Shown in pieces: positions 1 through 6,492 of a DNA stretch of 9,284 nt. Source of the stretch: an uncultured Archangium sp. Lineage in GTDB: Bacteria > Myxococcota > Myxococcia > Myxococcales > Myxococcaceae. Location of the stretch: positions 1-9,284 of the forward strand of contig CAMLFP010000219.1 in the NCBI GenBank assembly GCA_946479335.1, read 5' to 3'. The notes under the pieces are model-generated. The model was given only the letters and a program-made list of their open reading frames with translations. It ran no database searches and was not told the DNA's origin. Both the position numbers and the translations under genes were made by a program. Within the stretch, counting starts at the first letter, position 1. Each line of letters begins with the position of its first letter.

Positions 1-224
1 CTCCACTGGCCCGGCAGACCGGCGGCGTGATGAACCTCGACGCCGCCCGCGCGCACCTCGCCTTCGTGCGCCCGGCCAAGCACCACGCCGAGGACCGGAG
101 CGTCGGCCATGCCGCGCGCGCGTTGCCTCGTGAGGAGCGCGTTGATGAATGGCAGCGCCGCAAGGAGTTCATCCGCACGCTCGATGAAGAGAAGGCCACC
201 GAGCAGTGGCGGGTCTGGAATCAC
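1..224 (-). CDS. possible start of a fourth operon gene, cut by the left edge (uncertain)
   Basis: On the minus strand an open frame begins with GTG at 224-222, which overlaps the TGA of the DUF6671 gene (223-221) in the same GTGA way that gene overlaps dabA. It stays open for about 74 codons to the window edge. The translation opens MIPDPPLLGGLLFIERADEL and continues with an amphipathic, leucine-rich stretch and a glycine/valine-rich part. The segment LLFIERADEL is loosely like a Walker B strand, but there is no Walker A, so I assign no function. No Shine-Dalgarno sequence precedes the GTG. The mirror frame on the plus strand (open from base 3 to a TAA at 291-293) has slightly higher third-position G+C, about 87 % against 78 %, so the strand is not settled. 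I prefer minus because the plus reading would have to end 73 bases inside the DUF6671 gene. Confidence 0.35.
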   Translation of the reverse strand, partial: MIPDPPLLGGLLFIERADELLAALPFINALLTRQRARGMADAPVLGVVLGRAHEGEVRAGGVEVHHAAGLPGQW

Positions 225-1069
225 GGGTTGCATGCGGGGCACCTGGCGGGGTCGGCGAGAAGCGCAGGCGCGACGGCGCGGAGCTCGACGTAATCGCCCT
301 GCACGCAGCCCCACCGCGTGGCCCGCGTCTCGGTCGTCGGCGTGGCGCAGTCTCGGCAGGGGAGCCCCTCGAGGCGCTCCACCGCCCAGAAGCCGGGCGT
401 CGCGCAGCGCGGGCAGGCGCTGGCCACCCGCGCGAGGAGATCTTCGGTGGCGCGGCGGATGACCTCTCGCCGCGTGGGGTTCATGTGCGCGCGCAGGTCG
501 CTCTCCACGAACACCGCGCCGGTGCGCGACTCGGCGAGCGCGGCCTCGAACGCGGCGTGCAGCGCGGCCTCGTCGAGCGCGCCCTTGCGCACCCGCGCGT
601 CATCTTCATCGTCAGGCCGGAGGATGAGCCCGTGCGTGGGGAAGTCGGCGCGCTGCGCGAAGGCCTGCAGCGCCTCGTGGGTCGACACCCGCGCGTGGAG
701 GTGGTGCGGCGCGCCCTCGGCACGACCCACCAGCTCAAGTTGCCGCCGCTCGTCGATGAGCACCACCAACTCCACGTTCGACGGCAGTCAATCGCCGTGA
801 TTCGCCCCGAAGGCGCCCTCGCTCGCCACACCGCAATCCACCCCCAGCAGCGCCATGCCCGCCCGCGCCTTGCGCCGCGCCGCTTCAAGCTGCGTGCCCG
901 CGCGGGGGACCTCGCGACTGAAGGTGCCGAAGCTGTCGGTGTCGATGCCGGTCGCGAGCTCGAGGTGCGCACCGAGCCGCTCAGCGAAGAGCGGCGCCAG
1001 CAACTGCTCTTTTCCATGTTGAGTGAGAAGCGAGATGCGCCGCCCATGAAAGCCGCCGGCGGAGGTCAC
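221..1069 (-). pseudogene. DUF6671-family protein gene interrupted by an in-frame TGA
   Basis: This reads as one 282-codon frame, apart from a TGA at 790-788 (codon 94). The part before it carries the family's N-terminal pattern: HGKEQLLAPLF, a DTDSFGTFSREV segment, an EAARRKA helix and GVASEGAFG. The part after it resumes in the same frame with LPSNVELVVLIDE, then VFVESDLRAHMNPTRR, then a cysteine-rich tail (CPRC, CRDC, a lone WGC, a final CPACNP) that looks like zinc ribbons. From my memory of the family, the two halves join where a phenylalanine or similar residue precedes the LP dipeptide. The biochemical role of DUF6671 is unknown to me. The GTG start at 1069 overlaps the dabA stop (GTGA), with GGGAG upstream as a possible ribosome site. 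The product is either a 93-residue fragment plus a possible restart at GTG 775, a readthrough protein, or intact if the TGA is a sequencing error. Confidence 0.75.
788..790 (-). other. in-frame TGA inside the DUF6671 gene
   Basis: On the minus strand the codons run GGC GAT TGA CTG CCG TCG AAC GTG. Family similarity continues on both sides without a change of frame, so a single base change (for example from TGG or CGA) is enough to explain it. No Shine-Dalgarno sequence precedes the next in-frame start, GTG at 775. Confidence 0.85.
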
Positions 1070-3504
1070 GGCACGCGCTCCCAGCCGCCGCGTCGACGCG
1101 CGTGGACCGCGACGTCCTGCGCGTCCAACTGGAAGAGCCAGAGCCAGCCGTTCTCGACCAGCGCGCGCACCATGGCGTGCTTCGCCAGCACCGCGTCGAT
1201 GGCCGCGCGCGGGGCCTCGATGAAGACGCTGAGCCGCAGCGGCGTATGGCGCCACGTCTCGCCGTCGTGCACCGACTGCAACGGCAGGCCGATGCGGAGG
1301 TCGCCCGTGTTCCCCTCGAAGACGCCGAGGTGGCCGCCCACCACGTTGTGCAGCACCTTGTTGCCGCTGCCGTAGCGGAGCGGGTCGACGGTCGACGCGT
1401 AGTACTGGAAGTTGATCCACTGGGTGACGACCATCGGCGCGGTCATGAGCTGCTCCAGCACCGCGCCCTCGGGGTCTTCGTCGGCGCGGTACTCGTGGAG
1501 GAACGCGCGCCCCTCGAGGTCGAGGTGCCGGCAATGTTCCCGCGGCGCGATGATGAAGGCCGCGTTGTTGGCGAGGCCCCACTCCGGCCGCACCTGGGCC
1601 CAGTCGCGGGTGCGCGCGGCAACCGCCTCCGACAGCGCCTCGCCGTGGAGCTCGCCCAGGCCCAGCGACGCGGCCCGCTCGGTGCGCGCTCGGGCGCTGG
1701 CCGCCGTGAGCCAGGCCCGCAACGCGGCGAGATCGGCGCGGTGCGTGGCGGGCACGTCGTCTTCTTCAAAGAGCACGACCTCGTCAGTGGTGGTGACGTG
1801 GAGCCCCGCGAGGAACCGGGTGCTCTCCGGCACGGAGACGCCCCGCTGCGCCAGCGCGTCGCGCACCGCCGGGTCATTCAACAGCGCGGCCGCCGCGCGC
1901 GCGTTGACCTCACCGCTCTGGCCGCAGCACGCACCGCAGTCGAGGCCCGCGGCGTGCGGGTTGTTGCGGGTGGCGCTCCCGTGGCCCACCAGCAGCACCA
2001 GGCGCGCGAAGCCCCGCGTCAGGCTCATGCCGCGCAGCATCGAGGCGGCGAGGTCGGCCTGCGCGTCGACGCTCAACGCCTCCCCGGTGACCGCGCTGGC
2101 GAGGCGGGGCTTGCGGCGCGACTCCGCCTCGGCGCTGAGGCCCAATCGTGCCTGCGCAGCGGGCGGCAACAACCCGAGCGTCGCCCGCAGCAGCGTGCCC
2201 GCGTAGGTCGCGCCGAGCGCCTCCACGAAGGAGAAGGTCGACACCGCGTCGGTCTTGAAGGCGTGACCGGCGGTCGTGAGTGAGAGATGCCGTGCGCGCT
2301 GCGAGGCCTCCTCCGCGCCCAGCCCGGTGTCGACGGCGCGCAGCCGCGGCGCGAGCAACCCCGGCAATTGCGGCCGCGCCATCGCACCGCCCAGCGGCTG
2401 GTACTCGAGCGGGAGCCCGAAGAAGCCGGCGAACCCCAGGGTGTGCACCTCGGGCGTGACGGCCTCCACCGCGCGCCGCAGCACCTCGGAGCGCACGTCG
2501 ATGCAGAACACCGCCTGCACCGCGGGGGTGGGCGGCCGCGGCGCACGCAGGCCCTCGGGCATCGCGCGCAGCACCGGGCTTTGCCAGGCCAACTCCAACG
2601 CGGTCTGCAGCAACCAGTCGTCGGCGCGCGCCGAGGCCGCACCCGCATCGACCCTCGGCCAGGCGGCCTTCGCCGTCGCCCAGCGGCGCGCCAGCGCGTC
2701 ACCGCCCTGCCGGTAGAGCAGCCACTCCCACGCCAGCCGCACGGCGAGCAGCTCGACGAGGGTGTCGTCATCGCGCCCGGCGAGGCGCGCGGTCCACCGG
2801 CGATAGGCGCACCACGAGGCCCAGCCGTTGACGTCGAGCAGCAGGCTCCACAGGTAGCCCTCGGCGTCGCCCGGGGTGACGCCCAGCGCGGGCAGCGCGG
2901 CCTCCACCAGCGCGCGCGCGGTGGTGGGCAGCTCGCGGGCCAACACCCGGCAGGCGTCGGCGTTCATCAACAACCCCGGGCTGCGGTCGCCCGTCGCGAC
3001 GTGGCGCCAACTCGCGAAGAGTCCTTCTTCCCGCGCCGGGCCGAAGCTGGCTTGCCCCTCATCGAAGAAGGCCGCGCAGAACTGGCTGATGCTCTGGATG
3101 ACGAAGCCGCGCCACGCGGGCGCGTGGGTGAGGTCGCGGTCTGCGTCGGCGACATCGGTGACGCGCGCGCGCGGCGACGGCGGCGGCTCGTCGTGCGCCA
3201 GCAATGCGCGCAGCTCCGCCAGCGACTGGGAGGACCCGCTCGTCTTGAGCGCGGCCTGCAGGTGCTCGTCGCGCAGCGCGCCCCGGCGATACGCGTCGCG
3301 GTAGAAGGCGCGCGGCATCAACAGCTCCGCACCCGAGAGCCCCCGCAAGCGGGCCGCGACCTCCGGCAGCGGCGTGTCGATGAGGCCCCAGAACGGGTTG
3401 ACCGCGATGAAGCGATCCAACGGCCAGGTGGGCGCGATGCGCGCGCACGCGGCGTCGAGGGCCGCGTCGAACGGGCCCCCGGTGAGCTTCGCGGCGGCGC
3501 TCAT
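1066..3504 (-). CDS. dabA: inorganic carbon transporter subunit DabA (UPF0753/DUF2309)
   Basis: This 812-residue protein is the cytoplasmic, zinc-containing subunit of a DAB complex. Such complexes hydrate CO2 to bicarbonate in one direction, coupled to the ion gradient through DabB. It resembles a beta-carbonic anhydrase site grafted on a large scaffold. The N-terminus has the family signature DRFIAVNPFWG (residues 30-40). The predicted zinc and catalytic set is present: C334 and D336 in FCIDVRSE, H508 in VGHGS, and C523 in GLDCGACCGQSGEVNARA. Relative to C351, D353, H524 and C539 that I recall for Halothiobacillus DabA2, the spacing is nearly identical. The C-terminus keeps the family stretch TQWINFQYYASTVDP and GNKVLHNVVGG. 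Length is typical. Its ATG overlaps the dabB stop (ATGA), and GGAGGTG lies a few bases upstream as a strong ribosome site. All key residues are kept, so it should be active. Confidence 0.95.
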   Translation of the reverse strand: MSAAAKLTGGPFDAALDAACARIAPTWPLDRFIAVNPFWGLIDTPLPEVAARLRGLSGAELLMPRAFYRDAYRRGALRDEHLQAALKTSGSSQSLAELRALLAHDEPPPSPRARVTDVADADRDLTHAPAWRGFVIQSISQFCAAFFDEGQASFGPAREEGLFASWRHVATGDRSPGLLMNADACRVLARELPTTARALVEAALPALGVTPGDAEGYLWSLLLDVNGWASWCAYRRWTARLAGRDDDTLVELLAVRLAWEWLLYRQGGDALARRWATAKAAWPRVDAGAASARADDWLLQTALELAWQSPVLRAMPEGLRAPRPPTPAVQAVFCIDVRSEVLRRAVEAVTPEVHTLGFAGFFGLPLEYQPLGGAMARPQLPGLLAPRLRAVDTGLGAEEASQRARHLSLTTAGHAFKTDAVSTFSFVEALGATYAGTLLRATLGLLPPAAQARLGLSAEAESRRKPRLASAVTGEALSVDAQADLAASMLRGMSLTRGFARLVLLVGHGSATRNNPHAAGLDCGACCGQSGEVNARAAAALLNDPAVRDALAQRGVSVPESTRFLAGLHVTTTDEVVLFEEDDVPATHRADLAALRAWLTAASARARTERAASLGLGELHGEALSEAVAARTRDWAQVRPEWGLANNAAFIIAPREHCRHLDLEGRAFLHEYRADEDPEGAVLEQLMTAPMVVTQWINFQYYASTVDPLRYGSGNKVLHNVVGGHLGVFEGNTGDLRIGLPLQSVHDGETWRHTPLRLSVFIEAPRAAIDAVLAKHAMVRALVENGWLWLFQLDAQDVAVHARRRGGWERVP

Positions 3505-5063
3505 GAGTGCACCTCCAGCGCGGCCGGCGCGCGCGGCAGCCGTTCACCGTGCGTCGCCCGGGCGGGCCGCGGCGGCCACACGCGGAAGGTCAGCGCAGTG
3601 AAGAACTCGTCGAGGTACAGCCCGGAGAACAGCCACGGGTGCAGCGCCCGCGCGAACACCCCCGACGGGCGCAGCTGCAGCGCCGACTTCACCGCGAACA
3701 GCGCGATGAGCCCCGCGCAGGTGAGCCACCATCCGAGCGCAGAGGTGGACTCCACCGGCGCCGGGAGCAGGTGCTCGGCGAGCGCGTGCCACCCCAGCGC
3801 GAGGAGCACCACCACCAACGCCCGCTGCACGACGGCGCCGAAGTCTCCCGGACGGGACGCGGTGAACAGCGGCACCAGCGCGAGGCCCAGCAGCAGCGAG
3901 AGCCCCGCTGCGGCGTCGACTGACAGCGGCGGCAACCCGAGCACCGGGCGCGCCCCGATGACCGCGAGCGGCGCGACCACCAGCCCAGCCACCGTCGCGA
4001 GGGCGAGGCGGCGCGGCGTCAGCCCGGGAGCCCGCCCCGCCAGCGCCTGCGTCGACCACGCCTCGACGGTGCTCCCCGCGCTGAGGAAGGCGTGCGCCTT
4101 GTAGAGCGAGTGCGCGACGAGGTGCAGCAGCGCCAGCGGCCACAGCCCCAGCCCGCACTGCACCAGCATGAAGCCCATCTGCGCGCAGGTCGACCACGCC
4201 AGCGCCACCTTCACGCTGACCCGGGTGGTCATCACCAGCGCCGCGACGACGGCGGTGACGAGGCCGATGACCACCAGCGCCAGCCGCGCGGGGCCCGCGT
4301 GCGTCAGCCACGGCGCGAGGCGGATCAAGACGAACCCGCCGATGTTCACCACTCCGGCGTGCAGCAACGCCGACACCGGCGTGGGCGCCTCCATCACCTG
4401 CGTAATCCACCCGTGGAAGGGCAACTGCGCCGACCGCAGCGCGACCGCCATCACCAGCAGCAGCGCCGCCGCCTCCATCGCCGGAGGCAACACCGGCTGC
4501 GCGCCGACCCACGCCGCGAGCTGACCGAGGTCGAAGCTGCCCACCTGTGCGTGCACCAGCCACAGCGCGCCCGCGAGCGCGAGGTCGGCCAGGCGGCTCA
4601 CGAGGAACTTCTTGTGCGCGGCCACCAGCGCGGCCGGGCGCTCGGAGAACCAGGTCAGCAGTTGGTGCAGCGTCACGCTCGCCGCGGCCCACGCCAACGC
4701 GATGACCAGCAGGTTGTCAGAAGGCACCAGCACCGTGACCGCGGCGAGGGTCAGCAACAGCCAGCGCAGGTAGCGCTCGAGGCCGGGGTCGCGATCGAGC
4801 GCCGCGCGGGAGTAGCGCACCACCACCGCGCCGAGGCCCGCCACCAACAGCAGCATCACGCAGGTCGTGACATCGCCGCGCACGCCCAGCGCCGCGCCCG
4901 GGCCCGCGCCCCACACGCCCAACGTGAAGAGCAGCGCCGCAGCCAACGCAGCGCCGGTCGCCGCCGCCGCGTGACGGGGCGCGACGAACCCCGCGAGCGC
5001 CAGCGTCAGGGGAATCGACAACGCGAGCAGCGGGAGGAGCGGCGAAGACCAGGTCAGTTCCAT
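3501..5063 (-). CDS. dabB: inorganic carbon transporter membrane subunit DabB (NuoL/MrpA-like)
   Basis: This 520-residue, strongly hydrophobic protein is the proton- or sodium-conducting partner of DabA in the inner membrane. It belongs to the proton-conducting membrane transporter family of complex I NuoL and antiporter MrpA. The segment LRSAQLPFHGWITQVMEAPT followed by PVSALLHAG (about residues 209-237) is diagnostic, as is HLVAHSLYKAHAFLSAGS (about 314-331). The stretch TWFSERPAALVAAHKKFLVSR (about 137-157) is DabB-like. The TM5 glutamate of NuoL is not apparent; the matching segment reads LAWAAASVTLHQLL. I chose ATG 5063 because the protein then opens directly into its first membrane helix. 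The frame is open up to 5219, but that would run across the regulator start. No good Shine-Dalgarno sequence precedes this ATG. It is the first gene of the operon, divergent from lysR. Confidence 0.92.
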   Translation of the reverse strand: MELTWSSPLLPLLALSIPLTLALAGFVAPRHAAAATGAALAAALLFTLGVWGAGPGAALGVRGDVTTCVMLLLVAGLGAVVVRYSRAALDRDPGLERYLRWLLLTLAAVTVLVPSDNLLVIALAWAAASVTLHQLLTWFSERPAALVAAHKKFLVSRLADLALAGALWLVHAQVGSFDLGQLAAWVGAQPVLPPAMEAAALLLVMAVALRSAQLPFHGWITQVMEAPTPVSALLHAGVVNIGGFVLIRLAPWLTHAGPARLALVVIGLVTAVVAALVMTTRVSVKVALAWSTCAQMGFMLVQCGLGLWPLALLHLVAHSLYKAHAFLSAGSTVEAWSTQALAGRAPGLTPRRLALATVAGLVVAPLAVIGARPVLGLPPLSVDAAAGLSLLLGLALVPLFTASRPGDFGAVVQRALVVVLLALGWHALAEHLLPAPVESTSALGWWLTCAGLIALFAVKSALQLRPSGVFARALHPWLFSGLYLDEFFTALTFRVWPPRPARATHGERLPRAPAALEVHS

Positions 5064-5144
5064 GGCCGGGGTGGATAGCGACCGGAGCCAGTTCTTGAAA
5101 AACACATAATTCAGATGTGAACGTTCTGTTTTAAGGAACTCGAC
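5064..5144. promoter_or_regulatory. divergent dabB/lysR promoter-operator region
   Basis: This 81-base spacer contains an AT-rich island (about 5095-5135) in an otherwise very GC-rich window. It must hold the dabB promoter (leftward) and the lysR promoter (rightward). For dabB, TTAAAA (5134-5129) and AATTAT (5111-5106) on the minus strand are 17 bases apart, each matching 4 of 6 consensus positions. For lysR, TTGAAA (5095-5100) and CATAAT (5105-5110) look promoter-like but are badly spaced with respect to each other. AAGGA at 5133-5137, 7 bases before the lysR ATG, is a good ribosome site that decides that start. The promoter assignments are weak; the regulatory role is likely from position. 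Confidence 0.6.
5090..5140. repeat. nested inverted repeats, probable LysR operator
   Basis: The inner dyad is TTCA-GATG-TGAA at 5110-5121, centred at 5115.5. The outer arms are AAAACA (5099-5104) and TGTTTT (5127-5132), with the same centre. Further out, AGTTC (5090-5094) pairs with GAACT (5136-5140), offset by half a base. A perfect 8-base palindrome GAACGTTC lies off-centre at 5119-5126. LysR-type regulators usually bind such extended dyads in divergent promoters. The outer right arm covers the lysR ribosome site, which would fit autorepression. No exact T-N11-A core was identified. Confidence 0.5.
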
Positions 5145-6065
5145 ATGAACGTGACCCAGCTGAACTTCCACCACCTGCGCTACTTCTGGGCGGTGGCGCG
5201 CGACGGCAACCTGACCCACGTGGCGAAGGGCCTGCGCGTGTCGCAGTCGGCGCTGTCGTCACAGATCCACCAGTTGGAAGAGCAGCTCGGCTTCGCGCTC
5301 TTCGAGCGGCGGGGGCGGCAGCTGGTGCTCACCGAACCGGGGAAGCTGGTGCTGGCCTACGCCGAGGAGATCTTCGCGGCGGGCGCGCAGCTGGTCGCCA
5401 CGCTGGAGCGCGGGCGGCAGGCGGAGCAGCCGGTGCGCATCGGCGCGGTGGCCACGCTGTCGCGCAACTTCCAGGAGTCGTTCGTCAAACCGCTGCTGCT
5501 CCAGCCGGAGGTGCGGCTGTACCTCGAGTCGGGCGGGCTGGCGGAGCTGCTGCACCGGCTGGAGAAGCACGCGCTCGACCTGGTGCTCTCGAACCGCGCG
5601 CCACGGCGGGAGGCGGCCCGGGGGCTGCGCTGCCGGCGCATCGCACGGCAGCAGGTGAGCATCGTGGGCTCGCAGCGGCGGCGGGGCTTCCAGTTCCCCC
5701 GGGGGATCGCGGCGCTGCCGATGATCGTGCCGGGGAGTGAGAGCGACCTCCGCTCGGAGTTCGACGCGATGTGCGAGCAGCTCGGGGTCACTCCGCGCAT
5801 CGTCGCCGAGGTCGACGACATGGCCACCATGCGCCTGTTGGCGCGCGACTCCAACGTGTGGGCGCTGGTGCCGACGGTGGTGGTGCGCGACGAGCTGCGC
5901 ACCGGCGCGCTGTACGAGCAGTGCGTGGTGCCCGGGCTGTTCGAGACCTTCTACGCCATCACTGCGGAGCGGCTCTTCCAGCACCCGCTCATCACCGCGG
6001 CGCTGGCGCGCGACGAACGAGAGCTCCTCGAGGCCGCCAGCCGCCGGCGGAGCGCGCGGCGCTGA
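5145..6065 (+). CDS. LysR-family transcriptional regulator, NhaR-like
   Basis: This 306-residue LysR-type regulator probably controls the divergent dabB-dabA operon. The N-terminal winged helix-turn-helix is clear: FHHLRYFWAVARDGNLTHVA (about residues 8-27), then VSQSALSSQIHQLEEQLGF (32-50), then LFERRGRQLVLTEPG. The wording HHLRYFWAVAR is closest to the NhaR branch. A linker helix follows, then a substrate-binding-like effector domain from about residue 95 (VRIGAVATLSRNF) to about 290. The ligand cannot be read from the sequence. Elsewhere LysR regulators are found beside DAB genes, which supports a role sensing inorganic carbon or pH/sodium state, but that is inference. ATG 5145 is chosen for the AAGGA ribosome site 7 bases upstream and the normal family N-terminus. 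Length is typical. The last residues are arginine-rich. Confidence 0.93.
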   Translation: MNVTQLNFHHLRYFWAVARDGNLTHVAKGLRVSQSALSSQIHQLEEQLGFALFERRGRQLVLTEPGKLVLAYAEEIFAAGAQLVATLERGRQAEQPVRIGAVATLSRNFQESFVKPLLLQPEVRLYLESGGLAELLHRLEKHALDLVLSNRAPRREAARGLRCRRIARQQVSIVGSQRRRGFQFPRGIAALPMIVPGSESDLRSEFDAMCEQLGVTPRIVAEVDDMATMRLLARDSNVWALVPTVVVRDELRTGALYEQCVVPGLFETFYAITAERLFQHPLITAALARDERELLEAASRRRSARR

Positions 6066-6073
6066 CTCCGCGC
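6054..6073. terminator. weak hairpin at the lysR/thioesterase convergence
   Basis: GCGCGG (6054-6059) pairs with CCGCGC (6068-6073) around an 8-base loop that includes the lysR TGA. There is no T-tract on either side, so it is not a standard intrinsic terminator. With only 9 bases between the convergent stops, any shared terminator has to lie inside the genes. The stem could arise by chance in DNA this GC-rich. Confidence 0.2.
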
Positions 6074-6074
6074 C

Positions 6075-6488
6075 TCAGGGCACCAGGTGCGCCGCGAACA
6101 GCGCATGGAGGTCTGGCGGCATCTCGCGCGACTTGAACGCCGCGCTGATGCACGCCTGCTTCAGCACGATGACCGCGCACTTCGTGTTGTCGCTCTCGCG
6201 GAAGATGGTGAAGCGCGAGGTCACCGACTTCATCGTCAGGCGCGTCACCACCATCTCCACGCGCACCGAGTCGTCGACCCGGAGCGGCGCGTAGTGATCG
6301 GCCTCCGAGTGCACGATGGGGAACGCGACGTCGCGCGTCTCCATCATCGCGCCGTAAGGGAGCTTCGCGCCGACGGTGAAGAACTCCTCGAAGCACCGGT
6401 GCGCGAAGTCGGCGTAGCGCGCGAAGTACACCGCGCGGCCGAGATCGATCTCCGCGAAGCGCACCCTGAACTGAATCGTGAAAGCCAT
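6075..6488 (-). CDS. YbgC/FadM-type acyl-CoA thioesterase (hotdog fold)
   Basis: This 137-residue single-domain protein has the 4-hydroxybenzoyl-CoA thioesterase/YbgC pattern. The motif FAEIDLGRAVYFARYADF (residues 11-28) holds the expected catalytic aspartate, D15, followed by the long hotdog helix (HRCFEEFF). The central HSEADHYAPLRVDD (60-73) and the following strands MVVTRLTMKSVTSRFTIFR match the family. In YbgC the motif usually reads VYHA; here it is VYFA. Such enzymes hydrolyse acyl-CoA thioesters in the cytoplasm; the chain or aryl preference is not predictable. ATG 6488 is preceded by GAGGT, which is built into the end of the upstream lipoprotein gene and its TAG. Only 4 bases separate the two genes, so coupling is likely. 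Its place behind gcdH suggests release of CoA from an intermediate or unwanted acyl-CoA of that pathway. Confidence 0.85.
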   Translation of the reverse strand: MAFTIQFRVRFAEIDLGRAVYFARYADFAHRCFEEFFTVGAKLPYGAMMETRDVAFPIVHSEADHYAPLRVDDSVRVEMVVTRLTMKSVTSRFTIFRESDNTKCAVIVLKQACISAAFKSREMPPDLHALFAAHLVP

Positions 6489-6492
6489 CTCG

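Noticed and set aside
750..790. selenocysteine insertion at the DUF6671 TGA
   Set aside because: The downstream bases allow only a broken stem (GCCG with CGGC), the site is not a known redox position, and a point mutation is simpler.
206..1375. 389-codon plus-strand frame over the DUF6671 gene
   Set aside because: The minus strand carries recognisable DUF6671 motifs over the same bases; the plus product is Arg/Gly-rich with no motif.
1102..2283. 393-codon open frame on the plus strand
   Set aside because: It is antisense to dabA, with the HH, Q and R-rich composition typical of a mirror frame, and no recognisable domain.
2287..4104. 605-codon open frame on the plus strand
   Set aside because: It lies antisense to dabA and dabB, both well-recognised families. 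Its product is rich in Arg, Gln, His and Gly, as expected of a mirror frame in GC-rich DNA.
5064..5219. N-terminal extension of dabB by 52 codons
   Set aside because: It would cross the promoter region and overlap the lysR start. The added residues are not membrane-like, while ATG 5063 opens directly into a hydrophobic helix.
6041..6050. CCGCCGGCGG palindrome as a terminator or binding site
   Set aside because: It lies within lysR codons, has no loop or T-tract, and is expected by chance at this G+C.
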